Shown one piece after another: positions 42,094-52,317 of a stretch of DNA of 64,000 nucleotides. The stretch covers positions 2,480,001 to 2,544,000 of the forward strand of contig NZ_ATUP01000001.1 of NCBI RefSeq assembly GCF_000420265.1, given 5' to 3'. The first letter of the stretch is position 1; the number at the start of each line of letters is the position of its first letter. The DNA comes from Oceanicaulis alexandrii DSM 11625 (lineage in GTDB: Bacteria > Pseudomonadota > Alphaproteobacteria > Caulobacterales > Maricaulaceae). A model generated the notes under the pieces. It saw only the letters and a list, made by a program, of their open reading frames with translations. It searched no databases and was not told the DNA's origin. A program made the position numbers and the translations under genes.

Positions 42094-42860
42094 ATGCCGC
42101 TGTACCAGGCTGGCTGCGGCGTCTGGCCCGGCCGGGCGCCCGGCTGGCGCAGCGCAGCGGCGGGCGCTCTGGCTATGGTGTCTACGCCAGCGCAGACCGT
42201 CGCCGCCGCCCGCTGGCGAGCGTCAGCGACGCCGCTCTGGCGCACGCGTTGGAGCAGGGCTGGCTGGCACAGGCGCAAGCGAATGAATTCGTACTGACGC
42301 AAGTGGGGCGGCGCTGTCTTGATGAGGGCGATGCCGCGGGTGTCCGACCCGCTCTGACCCTCGCCCGGAAGACGCTGCACGACCCTGAGGGCGGGCTCAG
42401 GCTGCAGACGGTCAACCCGACAACGCTCGACGGCCCGCTGGCGCGCTATGCGCGGCCTCAGAACGGCCGGCCCGCCTTGCTGGAGGCCGTGCATCTCAGT
42501 GCGGCCGACAACCTGATGCGCGATTATGAACGCTCCACCCTTTCCAGCCGCGTCACGCAAAGCTGGAGCGGCGTGCCCGGCGGGGGCGTGCGTTCGGCGC
42601 CAAGGGACCGTAGCGAGGCGCCGATACAGCGTCTGAACGCGCAGGAGCGCGTGATGGACGCGCTGGCGGCGGTCGGGCCGGGGCTCGATCACTGGCTGGT
42701 GGAAATCCTGATGCGCCAAAGCGCCATGACCGAGGCCGAACGCCGCCTCAACTGGCCGTCACGATCCGGCGCCCAAGCCCTGAAACTGGCGCTGGATCGT
42801 CTGGCAGTGCACTACCGGATGAAACCGGCGGGCTTGGGCGTCGATCCGTACGGGCTCTAA
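42090..42860 (+). CDS. DUF6456 protein, GafZ-like GTA antiterminator candidate
   Basis: 256 residues. An N-terminal winged-helix-like part (SVSDAALAHALEQGWLAQAQANEFVLTQVGRRCLDEGD) is followed by a middle segment with ALLEAVHLSAADNLMRDYERSTLSSRVTQSW, and a DUF6456 C-terminus (NAQERVMDALAAVGPGLDHWLVEILMRQSAMTEAERRLNWPSRSGAQALKLALDRLAVHY). The pairing with the DnaA-like protein matches GafY/GafZ of Caulobacter, fused as GafA in Rhodobacter. Caulobacter GafZ is reported to work as a transcription antiterminator. Family call fairly sure; the GTA role is by context. Confidence 0.72.
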   Translation: MNAAVPGWLRRLARPGARLAQRSGGRSGYGVYASADRRRRPLASVSDAALAHALEQGWLAQAQANEFVLTQVGRRCLDEGDAAGVRPALTLARKTLHDPEGGLRLQTVNPTTLDGPLARYARPQNGRPALLEAVHLSAADNLMRDYERSTLSSRVTQSWSGVPGGGVRSAPRDRSEAPIQRLNAQERVMDALAAVGPGLDHWLVEILMRQSAMTEAERRLNWPSRSGAQALKLALDRLAVHYRMKPAGLGVDPYGL

Positions 42861-43276
42861 AGCCGCGCCTGCGCCTCGGCCTGGATGCGTTTGATCATCG
42901 AGGCGAGACCATTGGAGCGTTGCGGCGAGAGGTGCTCGGCGAGGCCGATGCGGCCCAGAACCTCTTTGGGATCAATGGACAGCGCCTCGTCGGGCTTGCG
43001 ACCGTCATAGAGCCGGCTTAACAGCGCCACGAGCCCCTTGACGATATGGGCGTCGGAATCCCCGCGCAGCTCCAGCGCATGATCCGGTCCGTCATCAATC
43101 ACCATCCAGACCTGGCTGACGCAGCCTTTGACGCGGGTGTCGTCGGTGCGCTCGGCGTCGGGCAGGCCGGGCAGGGCCTGGCCCATCTCGATCAGATAGC
43201 GATAGCGTTCTTCCCAGTCGCCCAGAAAGTCGAACTCGTCCACGAGGGCGTCGATGTCAGCTTGAAGATCGGTCAT
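42857..43276 (-). CDS. sufE: SufE family Fe-S cluster assembly protein
   Basis: 139 residues from the ATG at 43276 (MTDLQAD). SufE hallmarks: DFLGDWEERYRYLIEMGQALPGLPDAERTDDTRVKGCVSQVWM, with the sulfur-accepting Cys in KGCVSQVW. It takes persulfide from SufS and passes it to the Suf scaffold. It stands alone here, without other suf genes, converging on the DUF6456 gene with a 4-bp overlap. Confidence 0.93.
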   Translation of the reverse strand: MTDLQADIDALVDEFDFLGDWEERYRYLIEMGQALPGLPDAERTDDTRVKGCVSQVWMVIDDGPDHALELRGDSDAHIVKGLVALLSRLYDGRKPDEALSIDPKEVLGRIGLAEHLSPQRSNGLASMIKRIQAEAQARL

Positions 43277-43326
43277 GAACGCTGAGGTAAAGCGCACGCC
43301 GAGACAGGGCAAGACCAGCGCCGCGT

Positions 43327-43728
43327 CTAACGCAGGTCAGAGGTCTCGCGCGTGACGTCCGCCAGAAGCGCGTCGAGGCTTTGCGCCGGGGCGTCCTGAG
43401 GCAGGGCGCCGGGGGCGAGGGGCGCTTGGGCGCGTTGATCTGCGGCCCAGCTCTGGGCGCGGTCAGAGACGACGCCCATCACAAGCGAAGAGAAGCTGGC
43501 GAGTTGTTGGCCGACGGCGCAGGCTTCAGACTGTTCGTTGCAGAACTCACGCGTCTGTTGGCCCGCCTGACGGGTCAAACCTCGAGAATTGTCCAGAGCA
43601 TCTGTCGCAATGATCAGCTCGCGGGTTTCGCGCGCAAACGCTCCATCCGGCGCGGCGCTAAAGCCGGCAGGGATGAAAGCCGCCGTCACGGCGGTCCAGA
43701 AAATGGCGCGTAGCACGGTGCGGAGCAT
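43327..43728 (-). CDS. Small membrane-anchored/secreted hypothetical (DUF5330-like)
   Basis: 133 residues. It starts MLRTVLRAIFWTAVTAAFIPAGF, a hydrophobic anchor typical of DUF5330-like alphaproteobacterial proteins, then ETRELIIATDALDNSRGLTRQAGQQTREFCNEQSEACAVGQQLASF with two Cys seven residues apart. Function unknown. It is 50 bp upstream of sufE on the same strand. Confidence 0.6.
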   Translation of the reverse strand: MLRTVLRAIFWTAVTAAFIPAGFSAAPDGAFARETRELIIATDALDNSRGLTRQAGQQTREFCNEQSEACAVGQQLASFSSLVMGVVSDRAQSWAADQRAQAPLAPGALPQDAPAQSLDALLADVTRETSDLR

Positions 43729-43810
43729 GCCAGCCTCTTTTCAACTCACTTCAGGTCTTGAAGCAATTCTGAGGCTAGAAAATAGTTCCCGGAAACACCA
43801 GTGGATGTGC

Positions 43811-43856
43811 AATTAAGGGTAAAGTGTGTGTTAACGCTGAACACTTACCCTTAATT
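43811..43856. other. AT-rich inverted repeat
   Basis: Arms AATTAAGGGTAA(A)GTGT and ACACTTACCCTTAATT match over 16 bp apart from one extra A, with a 13-nt loop containing GTTAAC. It lies between two minus-strand genes. No T-run follows, so it may be a terminator of unusual make-up or an operator for the DUF5330-like gene. A near CtrA motif (TTAA-N7-TTAC, 43851-43865) overlaps its edge. Confidence 0.4.
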
Positions 43857-43883
43857 TGAGCTTACGTTACTGGAGAAACTGTC

Positions 43884-44882
43884 TCAATTTGAAACAGCTT
43901 CATTCGGCGCCCGAGTCGCGGTCAGACAATCAGCCACGTCATTGAGCGCGTGCTCGGCGATGCAGAAGCTGTCTTCATACTTGAAATGGCCGGCCGCCAC
44001 GCATTGGGCGAGGTCCAGACGCACCCATTGCATGCAGCGCTCCACCGCCGGGTCATCGAGCAAACGGTCCATCAAGGTCATGTCGCCGTCTTCAATGGCG
44101 TCCAGCGCCGCCAGCGACAGCATCCGGCCCACCCGGCGCTCATCAGGCTGGAGCTGGCTCTGGCCCACTTCCACGCTCAACTCTGGCAGGTTCAGATCCA
44201 CGGTTTCAGGCTGGGCGAACAGGGTGGTGGCTGACCCCATGGGCGCTGCGGCGGACGTGTCAGGGGCTCGAAACTGCACGTCCAGACGTTCAGAGGCGCT
44301 TTCCAGAGAGGACAGGCGCTCGGCCCGGTCGCGGGCGCGGGTTTGCGCCCAGCGCTCGTGCTGAAGATCATAGGCCGCCTGACGATAGCGGGCGCCAACC
44401 TCCCGGATTTCAGTGACATCGCCGTCAATCGCCTGGGCGACATCCAGTCCGGCTGTGTCCGCGCCCATAAAGCCGGTGACATACATGGGATCATGGGTCA
44501 GGGCGGCGGCGGCGGTCTCGGTGCCGTAATAATCGGCGACAGCGCGTACGGCGTCGATGAATTCAGGATTGCGCGCGGCGACCAGCGCCGCATAGGCGAT
44601 CTGTGCGTTCACCAGTCGATCGCCGTCATAATAGCGCGACAGCGCATCCATGGTGGCGTCGAGATCGGCGCCGGACAGAAGCTCGCGCTCGCCCGCCAGC
44701 GTGACGTCAGAGCGATAGGCGGCATAGGTCTGTGCGTTCAGCAGCACTTCGGGCTCGGTGGTGTCCGGCGTGGTTTGCGCAGCCTGCGGCGCCGGCAGCG
44801 CCAGGACGGGGCCTGACGGCTCCTGTGGCGCAGGCTCCTGAGTCGCAGACAACAGGGCGAAGCTGAGGGCGGCAAAAATCAT
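43884..44882 (-). CDS. Exported hypothetical protein
   Basis: 332 residues with an N-terminal hydrophobic signal (MIFAALSFALLSATQEP) and a Pro/Ala-rich linker. The middle is helical (ALSRYYDGDRLVNAQIAYAALVAARNPEFIDAVRAVADYYG). The C-terminal ~60 residues contain four Cys (VERCMQWVRLDLAQCVAAGHFKYEDSFCIAEHALNDVADCL), which could form two disulfides. No family recognised. It is divergent from the histidine kinase gene. Confidence 0.6.
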   Translation of the reverse strand: MIFAALSFALLSATQEPAPQEPSGPVLALPAPQAAQTTPDTTEPEVLLNAQTYAAYRSDVTLAGERELLSGADLDATMDALSRYYDGDRLVNAQIAYAALVAARNPEFIDAVRAVADYYGTETAAAALTHDPMYVTGFMGADTAGLDVAQAIDGDVTEIREVGARYRQAAYDLQHERWAQTRARDRAERLSSLESASERLDVQFRAPDTSAAAPMGSATTLFAQPETVDLNLPELSVEVGQSQLQPDERRVGRMLSLAALDAIEDGDMTLMDRLLDDPAVERCMQWVRLDLAQCVAAGHFKYEDSFCIAEHALNDVADCLTATRAPNEAVSN

Positions 44883-45038
44883 GATGTCGTGATCCCGGCG
44901 AAAAACCTCTTCTGATCATGACCTAGTGCAGGGGCCGCGCCAAGAGGGCTCGCACTCTTTGACACGAATTCAGTAATTGTTAACGGCCCCAGACGAGCGT
45001 GCGGTTCTATTCTCATTTGTGAGTCGAGATTCGCTTTC

Positions 45039-46805
<1,767 letters not shown>

Positions 46806-46903
46806 GCTGGCCGTTGCGTTGCTTGGTTCGCTTTCTGAATCTTTGCGATAGCCGTTTCCCCTGCTCATACATAAGGTGAGTTTTCGCCTGTGGGGATGTG
46901 TCT

Positions 46904-47281
46904 ATGCGAGTTCTATTGTCGGTTGTTTTTGCGGTTCTCGGTATCGTACTGGGAATTATTTCGTCGGATGTAATAATACAGTCCGGAAGAATGATAGTTG
47001 GTGATGTCAAAATTGAATGTATAGATGGTGATTATTGTGTCGGAGATAGTGCGGGCCGCATACTTAATGCGCTATTTCTAACCGACACAATCGGCGGTCT
47101 GGGTGCTATTCTATGTGATGGCAATTATATATTTCTCTCTGACTTGGTCGGCGGCGAAGTGTGTGAGGGGGATAGCTATGTCCTTGTGTTTCGTAACTCT
47201 ACTGCTCGAACAATGATCCACATTGACTCCGGTACCGTGTCAGAGATCGTTCGTGGGCCGTTGCACACGCTCGACCTTTAA
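46904..47281 (+). CDS. Orphan membrane-anchored hypothetical of unusual composition
   Basis: 125 residues from the ATG at 46904 (GGGGA upstream; a GTG 6 bp earlier is possible). One N-terminal helix (VLLSVVFAVLGIVLGIISSDVII), then an acidic, Cys-containing domain (IECIDGDYCVGDS...AILCDGNYIFLSDLVGGEVCEGDSYVLVFRNS). Codon use is clearly more AT-rich than any neighbour, with many TAT, AAT, ATA and TTT codons, pointing to recent acquisition. No family recognised. The end folds into a CTCGACC/GGTCGAG hairpin (47270-47290). Confidence 0.6.
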   Translation: MRVLLSVVFAVLGIVLGIISSDVIIQSGRMIVGDVKIECIDGDYCVGDSAGRILNALFLTDTIGGLGAILCDGNYIFLSDLVGGEVCEGDSYVLVFRNSTARTMIHIDSGTVSEIVRGPLHTLDL

Positions 47282-47297
47282 AAGGTCGAGCAAATTC

Positions 47298-48200
47298 TTA
47301 ATTGGACGTCGCCGCCGAACTTTGCGGGGCCATACGCGGCAGGCGCATGAAGCCCATGGCGGCGTCCAGCGCCCCGATCTCCACCCAATAACGGTCAATC
47401 ACCACGCCTGTGGCGTCGTAAAGATCAATGCGAGCGCCTTCGCGCGGCGCCAGGCTCGCCAGCTGCGCGACCAGCGTGTCGGGAAATTGAAAGCCTACGG
47501 CAGGCGCGCCCGCGGCGGGCGCCAGCTCGCCGGCGCGCTGGGCGCTCAGCGCTTCAGTGGCGAACACCCGGACCAGCCGGTCTGAAGGCGCGCTCCAGGC
47601 GCTGACCGGGTCATTGTCGGGGGGCGCCAGCAAGCCGCCCGCCGTCATGTCCACGGGGTAGGGTTCCTGGCTGGTGTCGCGCAGGAAGGCCACAGCATAG
47701 GCGGGACGCAAGGATGTGCGCAGGCTCAGCGCCAGTCCGGTCTCGTCGCCTTGCTGGAAAACACCGAAATTGGCGTCGCCCTGACCGAGGCTCTGTACGA
47801 TGCTCCATCGGGCGTAATCATCAGAGGCGCCGCCGCGCTGGGCGGTCCAGCCCTGCAGTCGGCCTTCAAAGCGCGCCTGGTCAAACCCCGTCAGCCGCAA
47901 CACTTCATTGCGATGGCGCTCGACGCCGGGCAGGTCGAACGCGGCCCGGCATGAGGTTTCAAACGCGTCGCGTTGGCGAACTTCAAACTGGTTCAGCTGG
48001 GCGGGGCTGGCGCCTTGCAGCACGGCGTCGTCCCGGCTGCGCCGGATGGCGGCGTTCAGAAGGTCGCGCTCCACCTGAGTGAAGACAGCGCAGGCCTCGT
48101 CCGCCGACCGCGCTTCGAGACGCAATTCATAGGCGTCAAACGAGGCGTCGATATTGGCCGCGGATTGCGCGGTCAGAAGGGTGAGGGATGCGAGCCACAT
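47298..48200 (-). CDS. Exported hypothetical protein downstream of BcsB-like gene
   Basis: 300 residues, short signal sequence (MWLASLTLLTAQSAA). Two Cys at about 37 and 84 may pair (DEACAVFTQVERD and FETSCRAAFDLPG). The later part is beta-rich (ANFGVFQQGDETGLALSLRTSLRPAYAVAFLRDTSQEPYPVDM). Not recognised. It lies 9 bp after the BcsB-like gene, so they form an operon, perhaps with a joint envelope role. Confidence 0.6.
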   Translation of the reverse strand: MWLASLTLLTAQSAANIDASFDAYELRLEARSADEACAVFTQVERDLLNAAIRRSRDDAVLQGASPAQLNQFEVRQRDAFETSCRAAFDLPGVERHRNEVLRLTGFDQARFEGRLQGWTAQRGGASDDYARWSIVQSLGQGDANFGVFQQGDETGLALSLRTSLRPAYAVAFLRDTSQEPYPVDMTAGGLLAPPDNDPVSAWSAPSDRLVRVFATEALSAQRAGELAPAAGAPAVGFQFPDTLVAQLASLAPREGARIDLYDATGVVIDRYWVEIGALDAAMGFMRLPRMAPQSSAATSN

Positions 48201-48209
48201 CCCGTCATC

Positions 48210-49784
48210 TTACGAGGTGCGTCTTGACGTCCGGTTTACATTGATGCTGCCGAGCAAAAGAAGCACAGCCAGCGAGAAGGCGCCGAGCGCCAGCCATTCG
48301 TCATGGGCGCGCAGCTCGCCGCTGATCCATTCCGCGGAGAAACGCGGCGCTGCGGACGGGCCGAAATGGGTCACATTGCTGGCGTCCCACAGGGCGGCGC
48401 GGCCATCGAGCTCGGTCCACATCTCGGACCGGGCCAGACGTTTGGCGGCGCGGGCGAAATCAGCGCCGTCAGGGGCGGTGAACAGAGCGACCTGGCGGCC
48501 TTCGGGCGTGGCGAACAGCGCAGCCACGCCGGTGATGCGCGCATCGCGCTCACTGGGATCGGCGGCGTAGGCGGTGGAGCCGTAATAGCGCCGGCGTTGC
48601 GGCGTGCGATTGGCGGCGGCGTTCGCGGCGGCGCGCACTTCACCCGGGGCCGCAGCCAGCAGGCGCGGATCCAGCGAGGCCTGAGGGCCCAGAACCATCA
48701 GGTCGTAGCGCGCAGGCGCGGCGTCGATATCATCGCCAAACCAGGCGTACAGCCAGGCCGAGCCCGAGGCGAGACCGGCGCGCGCGATCACCGACAGAGC
48801 GGCGTTGCGCTGGTCTTCATCAGAGGCGGCGATGACCACGGCGGCGCGGCCGCCCTGATCGAGCCCGAACGGCGCGCCCAGATTGGCGAGCCCCGCCAGC
48901 GCGTCGCGGTTGGCGCTGACCGGCGCCGGGGTCACTTCAAGACGCGGCGCGTTGAGGGCGGCGGCCATGTCAAAGCGCACGGTGTGCGCCTGCATGGAGC
49001 GGGCGGCGAACAGACGCGCCGAGGCGATCAACGCGGCTGGCGAGGCGGCGGACAGGCGCACTTCGGACGGGCCGGTCAGATCGATGGCCGGCGCGCCAGA
49101 GCCGCGCACGAACGCGGTGACGACCAGCTCAGCGACCTCGGCGTCGCTGACCAGGATCGGGGCTTCACCCATGCGTAGCGCCAGACCCTGAGCGATCAGG
49201 GCGGCCACCGCCAGCTCGTCATCGCCCGCGGCCTGCGCGTCCACGTGCACCCGGCGAGGCGCGGCGAAATCCGCTCTCAGCGCGGCTTCCACTTCAGACA
49301 GGGCGGAATAGCCCAGGGGCGGGGCGGCGGAGATGCGCAGCCGGCTCGCCTGGGCGGAAATGGTCCAGCCGTCTTCACCCGGCTCGACGATGCGCAGAAC
49401 CAGCGTGTTGTCGCCGGCGCGCAGATCGTCGGAATACAGAGCGAAGCGCGCCTCAAAGGATTCCGCACGGGGTTGCAGGACCACGGCGCGGGAGCGGTTC
49501 ACGAACGCCTCGATGCGGCCGCCGGAACGGGCGCTGTCGGGGATGGCGTTCATCAAGAGTTCGATCCCGGATGGATCGGCGCTGGGCGCGATGGTGAAGG
49601 GGATGCGGATTTCACGATGTTCCGCGTCAAGCCGGAGGTCGGACGCGGCGTCCGTCAGCTCGGTCAGCAGCACTTCTTCGGATCGGGCGGCTCGGAAATC
49701 CTGAGCCGCAGCCTGCGCCTGAACGGCGACAAGGCCGATGAGACCTATAACAATAAGGCTCAGTGGACGAATTTGTGTCAGCAT
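48210..49784 (-). CDS. BcsB-like membrane-anchored periplasmic protein
   Basis: 524 residues from the ATG at 49784, preceded by GGGGGA. A signal peptide (LIVIGLIGLVAVQAQAAAQ), a large beta-rich periplasmic part with a jelly-roll-like stretch (AGDNTLVLRIVEPGEDGWTISAQASRLRIS) and a single C-terminal membrane helix (WLALGAFSLAVLLLLGSINV) are the layout of BcsB, the cellulose-synthase partner. It is shorter than typical BcsB (about 750) and no BcsA glycosyltransferase gene is adjacent, so the family assignment is tentative. Confidence 0.45.
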   Translation of the reverse strand: MLTQIRPLSLIVIGLIGLVAVQAQAAAQDFRAARSEEVLLTELTDAASDLRLDAEHREIRIPFTIAPSADPSGIELLMNAIPDSARSGGRIEAFVNRSRAVVLQPRAESFEARFALYSDDLRAGDNTLVLRIVEPGEDGWTISAQASRLRISAAPPLGYSALSEVEAALRADFAAPRRVHVDAQAAGDDELAVAALIAQGLALRMGEAPILVSDAEVAELVVTAFVRGSGAPAIDLTGPSEVRLSAASPAALIASARLFAARSMQAHTVRFDMAAALNAPRLEVTPAPVSANRDALAGLANLGAPFGLDQGGRAAVVIAASDEDQRNAALSVIARAGLASGSAWLYAWFGDDIDAAPARYDLMVLGPQASLDPRLLAAAPGEVRAAANAAANRTPQRRRYYGSTAYAADPSERDARITGVAALFATPEGRQVALFTAPDGADFARAAKRLARSEMWTELDGRAALWDASNVTHFGPSAAPRFSAEWISGELRAHDEWLALGAFSLAVLLLLGSINVNRTSRRTS

Positions 49785-49801
49785 GAAACGTTCCCCCTCA
49801 A

Positions 49802-49816
49802 TTAACAGACTATTAA
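49802..49816. promoter_or_regulatory. Perfect CtrA-type box (TTAA-N7-TTAA)
   Basis: TTAACAGACTATTAA matches the full CtrA consensus TTAA-N7-TTAA of Caulobacterales. It lies in the 62-bp gap between the divergent BcsB-like (start 49784) and DUF1491 (start 49847) genes, so CtrA could control both. CtrA itself is not in the window. Confidence 0.55.
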
Positions 49817-49846
49817 GCAATTGCCCTGCCAGCAAGTGGTTTGACG

Positions 49847-50185
49847 ATGACGGATCTGAGAGCGCGGTTCTGGGTGGACGCCTTGCGCTGGCGCGCGGAA
49901 AGCGCGGGCGCCAGCATTTACGTGGCCCATAAAGGGGATCCCGATGCAGGCGTTATCTTGTTGAAAACTCTGCTGCCCGAGCGCATGGCTCAGCTCTATG
50001 CGCCGATCCGCAATTTCGAGGGCGAGCGAGTCTGGATGACCCCGCTGGGGTCAGACCCTGTCCCGGAGCAGGACGCGGACGCCTATGCCAGACGCCGGAT
50101 GGAGGATGATCCGGATCTGTGGCTGGTGGAGGTGGACGACCCGCATGGTCGACACTTCCTTAATGAGGCGATTGATAAATCTTAA
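49847..50185 (+). CDS. DUF1491 family protein
   Basis: 112 residues from the ATG at 49847. DUF1491 features: ARFWVDALRWRAESAGASIYVAHKGDPDAGVILLKTL and a tail RRRMEDDPDLWLVEVDDPHGRHFLNEAID. It is a small soluble alphaproteobacterial protein of unknown function. A CtrA-type box lies 31 bp upstream. Confidence 0.85.
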   Translation: MTDLRARFWVDALRWRAESAGASIYVAHKGDPDAGVILLKTLLPERMAQLYAPIRNFEGERVWMTPLGSDPVPEQDADAYARRRMEDDPDLWLVEVDDPHGRHFLNEAIDKS

Positions 50186-50239
50186 GACCGTTGCGGCATA
50201 CTCTGGCACAGTTGGAAAACGCCGACGGGTTAATGCAAA

Positions 50240-50653
50240 ATGCTGTTCTTGTTCAACGATGCTCTTTATGATCTGGGCGACGTCAATCAGACTGCGCGTG
50301 AGCGCGGAGACGCCTTGGGAATCAATGCGCTGACACTGCGCAACATGCGTATCGGGCAAGTCGTCAAACTGGTGCGCGAATGGGTGTGGGAACGTCCGGC
50401 GCTCGCTAAATCCGACCCCCAGAGCGCCATCTTCCTCGCCAGCCTCGTCGCACTGAAGACCAATGAGGCCAATGCGCTTCTGGCTGTGGCGCCGACCACG
50501 GCCAAGTCTTCCGCCGAAGTGCAAGTGCGACTGGCTTCGGTGTCTTTGGTGACCATGAAACAGTTGATGGATTTGCATGCTGAAGGGCGCCTGTCAGGTC
50601 ACACGGCCAACATGGCGGTCTGGTCCCAGGTTCCGGCGCGCATGCAGGCCTGA
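50240..50653 (+). CDS. Hypothetical protein, helical
   Basis: 137 residues, start MLFLFNDALYDLGDVNQTARERGDALGINALTLRNMRIGQVVKLVREWVWERPALAKSDPQSAIFLASLVALKTNEANALLAV. Mainly helical and soluble. No family recognised. It lies 54 bp after DUF1491 and may be in the same transcript. Confidence 0.65.
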   Translation: MLFLFNDALYDLGDVNQTARERGDALGINALTLRNMRIGQVVKLVREWVWERPALAKSDPQSAIFLASLVALKTNEANALLAVAPTTAKSSAEVQVRLASVSLVTMKQLMDLHAEGRLSGHTANMAVWSQVPARMQA

Positions 50654-50724
50654 CGCCTCGGCGCTTGCGTGCGCCTTGCGCCTCGGCTACCTCGCGGGTC
50701 AGAAGACTTTAGCAGGATATGCCG

Positions 50725-52317
50725 ATGACCTCCGCCGCTGACGGCGCGCAATGGGCGCGCCGGCGCACATACGCCATCATCTCTCACCCGGATGCGGGTA
50801 AGACCACGCTGACCGAGACGCTGTTGCTGGAGGCAGGCGCCATCCGCCTGGCCGGACAAGTGCGCGCGCGCGGCGAGAACCGCCGCACCCAGTCAGACTG
50901 GATGAAGATCGAGCGCGAGCGCGGGATTTCGGTCTCCGCCTCGGTCATGACCTACGAATACCGGGATCTGATCTTCAACCTGCTCGATACGCCGGGCCAC
51001 GAGGACTTTTCCGAAGACACCTATCGCACGCTCACGGCTGCAGACTGCGCCATCATGGTGCTGGACGCCGCCAAGGGCGTTGAGCCGCGCACCCTGAAGC
51101 TGGTGGAGGTGTGCCGTCTGCGCGACATACCGATTATCACCTTCATCAACAAGTTCGACCGCGAGGCGATGGAGCCGTTCGAGCTGCTCGATGACATTCA
51201 GGACAAGCTGGCGCTTGATGTCAGCCCGATGCAGTGGCCGTGCGGGTCCGGCAACCGCTTCAAGGGCGTCGCCGATTTCAAGACCAATGAGTTCGTGCTC
51301 TACAAGCGTCCCGATGACAGCGAGGTCAGCCGCTCCGAACGCGTGCCGCTGGACGGGGACGCGATCCACAAGGTTCTCAGCGAGGAAGAGCTGGCTGAAG
51401 TGACCGAAGGCGTCGACATGGCGCGTGAGTTGTTGCCCGCTTTTGACGCTCAGAGCTTTGAGGAAGGCCATCTCAGCCCGGTCTATTTCGGCTCGGCGCT
51501 GCGCCGGTTCGGCGTGCATGAGCTTCTGGACGCCTTGGCCGATCACGCGCCGGGACCGCAGCCGCAAGCCGCCGCCAAAGGCCCGCGCGACGTGCTGGAG
51601 CCGGGTGACAAGGAAGTCGCCGGTTTCGTATTCAAGGTGCAGGCCAATATGGACCCCAACCACCGCGACCGGGTGGCGTTCGTGCGCCTCAGCTCAGGCC
51701 AGTTCAAGCGCGGGATGAAGTTGAAGACCGAAGGCGGCAAGACCCTGTCGGTTCACAACCCGATCCTGTTTTTCGCGTCGGATCGCGAAATCGCTGACGA
51801 AGCGTTCGCCGGCGATGTGATGGGCGTGCCCAACCATGGCGTGCTGCGGGTGGGCGACACCTTGTCTGAAAGCGGCAAATGGCGGGTCTCGGGCATTCCG
51901 AACTTCGCGCCGGAAATGCTGCGCCGGGCGCGGCTGAAAGACCCGCTCAAGGCCAAGCACCTCAAGAAAGCGCTCGAATCCCTGGCTGAAGAGGGCGTCA
52001 CCCAGCTGTTCCGCCTGCAGGTGGGCGGCGAGTTCATCATCGGCGCCGTGGGCGCGCTGCAGATCGAGGTGATGGCTCAGCGTGTGGCGGATGAATACGG
52101 CATCGATGTGGTGTTTGAAGCCAGCCCCTATGACACCGCGCGCTGGATTTCCGGGTCTGACGCCGATCTTGAAGCCTTCATTGACCGCCATAAGACAGCT
52201 GTCGCCGAAGATATCGACGGCGACCCGGTGTTCATGGCGAAATCAGCCTGGGAGGTGAATTACTCTCAGGAGAAATTCCCAAATATCACCTTCAGCGCCA
52301 CCAAGGAGCGTAGCTGA
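50725..52317 (+). CDS. prfC: Peptide chain release factor 3
   Basis: 530 residues from the ATG at 50725, chosen for spacing to AGGA; an ATG at 50719 is also in frame. Translational GTPase: P-loop SHPDAGKTTLTETLLLEAGAI (residues 20-40), switch I ERERGISVSASVM, DTPGHEDFSEDTYRTL, NKFDRE, and the RF3-specific C-terminal domain with RLQVGGEFIIGAVGALQIEVMAQRVADEYGIDV. It releases RF1/RF2 from the ribosome after peptide release. The stop overlaps the MscS gene by one base. Confidence 0.95.
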   Translation: MTSAADGAQWARRRTYAIISHPDAGKTTLTETLLLEAGAIRLAGQVRARGENRRTQSDWMKIERERGISVSASVMTYEYRDLIFNLLDTPGHEDFSEDTYRTLTAADCAIMVLDAAKGVEPRTLKLVEVCRLRDIPIITFINKFDREAMEPFELLDDIQDKLALDVSPMQWPCGSGNRFKGVADFKTNEFVLYKRPDDSEVSRSERVPLDGDAIHKVLSEEELAEVTEGVDMARELLPAFDAQSFEEGHLSPVYFGSALRRFGVHELLDALADHAPGPQPQAAAKGPRDVLEPGDKEVAGFVFKVQANMDPNHRDRVAFVRLSSGQFKRGMKLKTEGGKTLSVHNPILFFASDREIADEAFAGDVMGVPNHGVLRVGDTLSESGKWRVSGIPNFAPEMLRRARLKDPLKAKHLKKALESLAEEGVTQLFRLQVGGEFIIGAVGALQIEVMAQRVADEYGIDVVFEASPYDTARWISGSDADLEAFIDRHKTAVAEDIDGDPVFMAKSAWEVNYSQEKFPNITFSATKERS

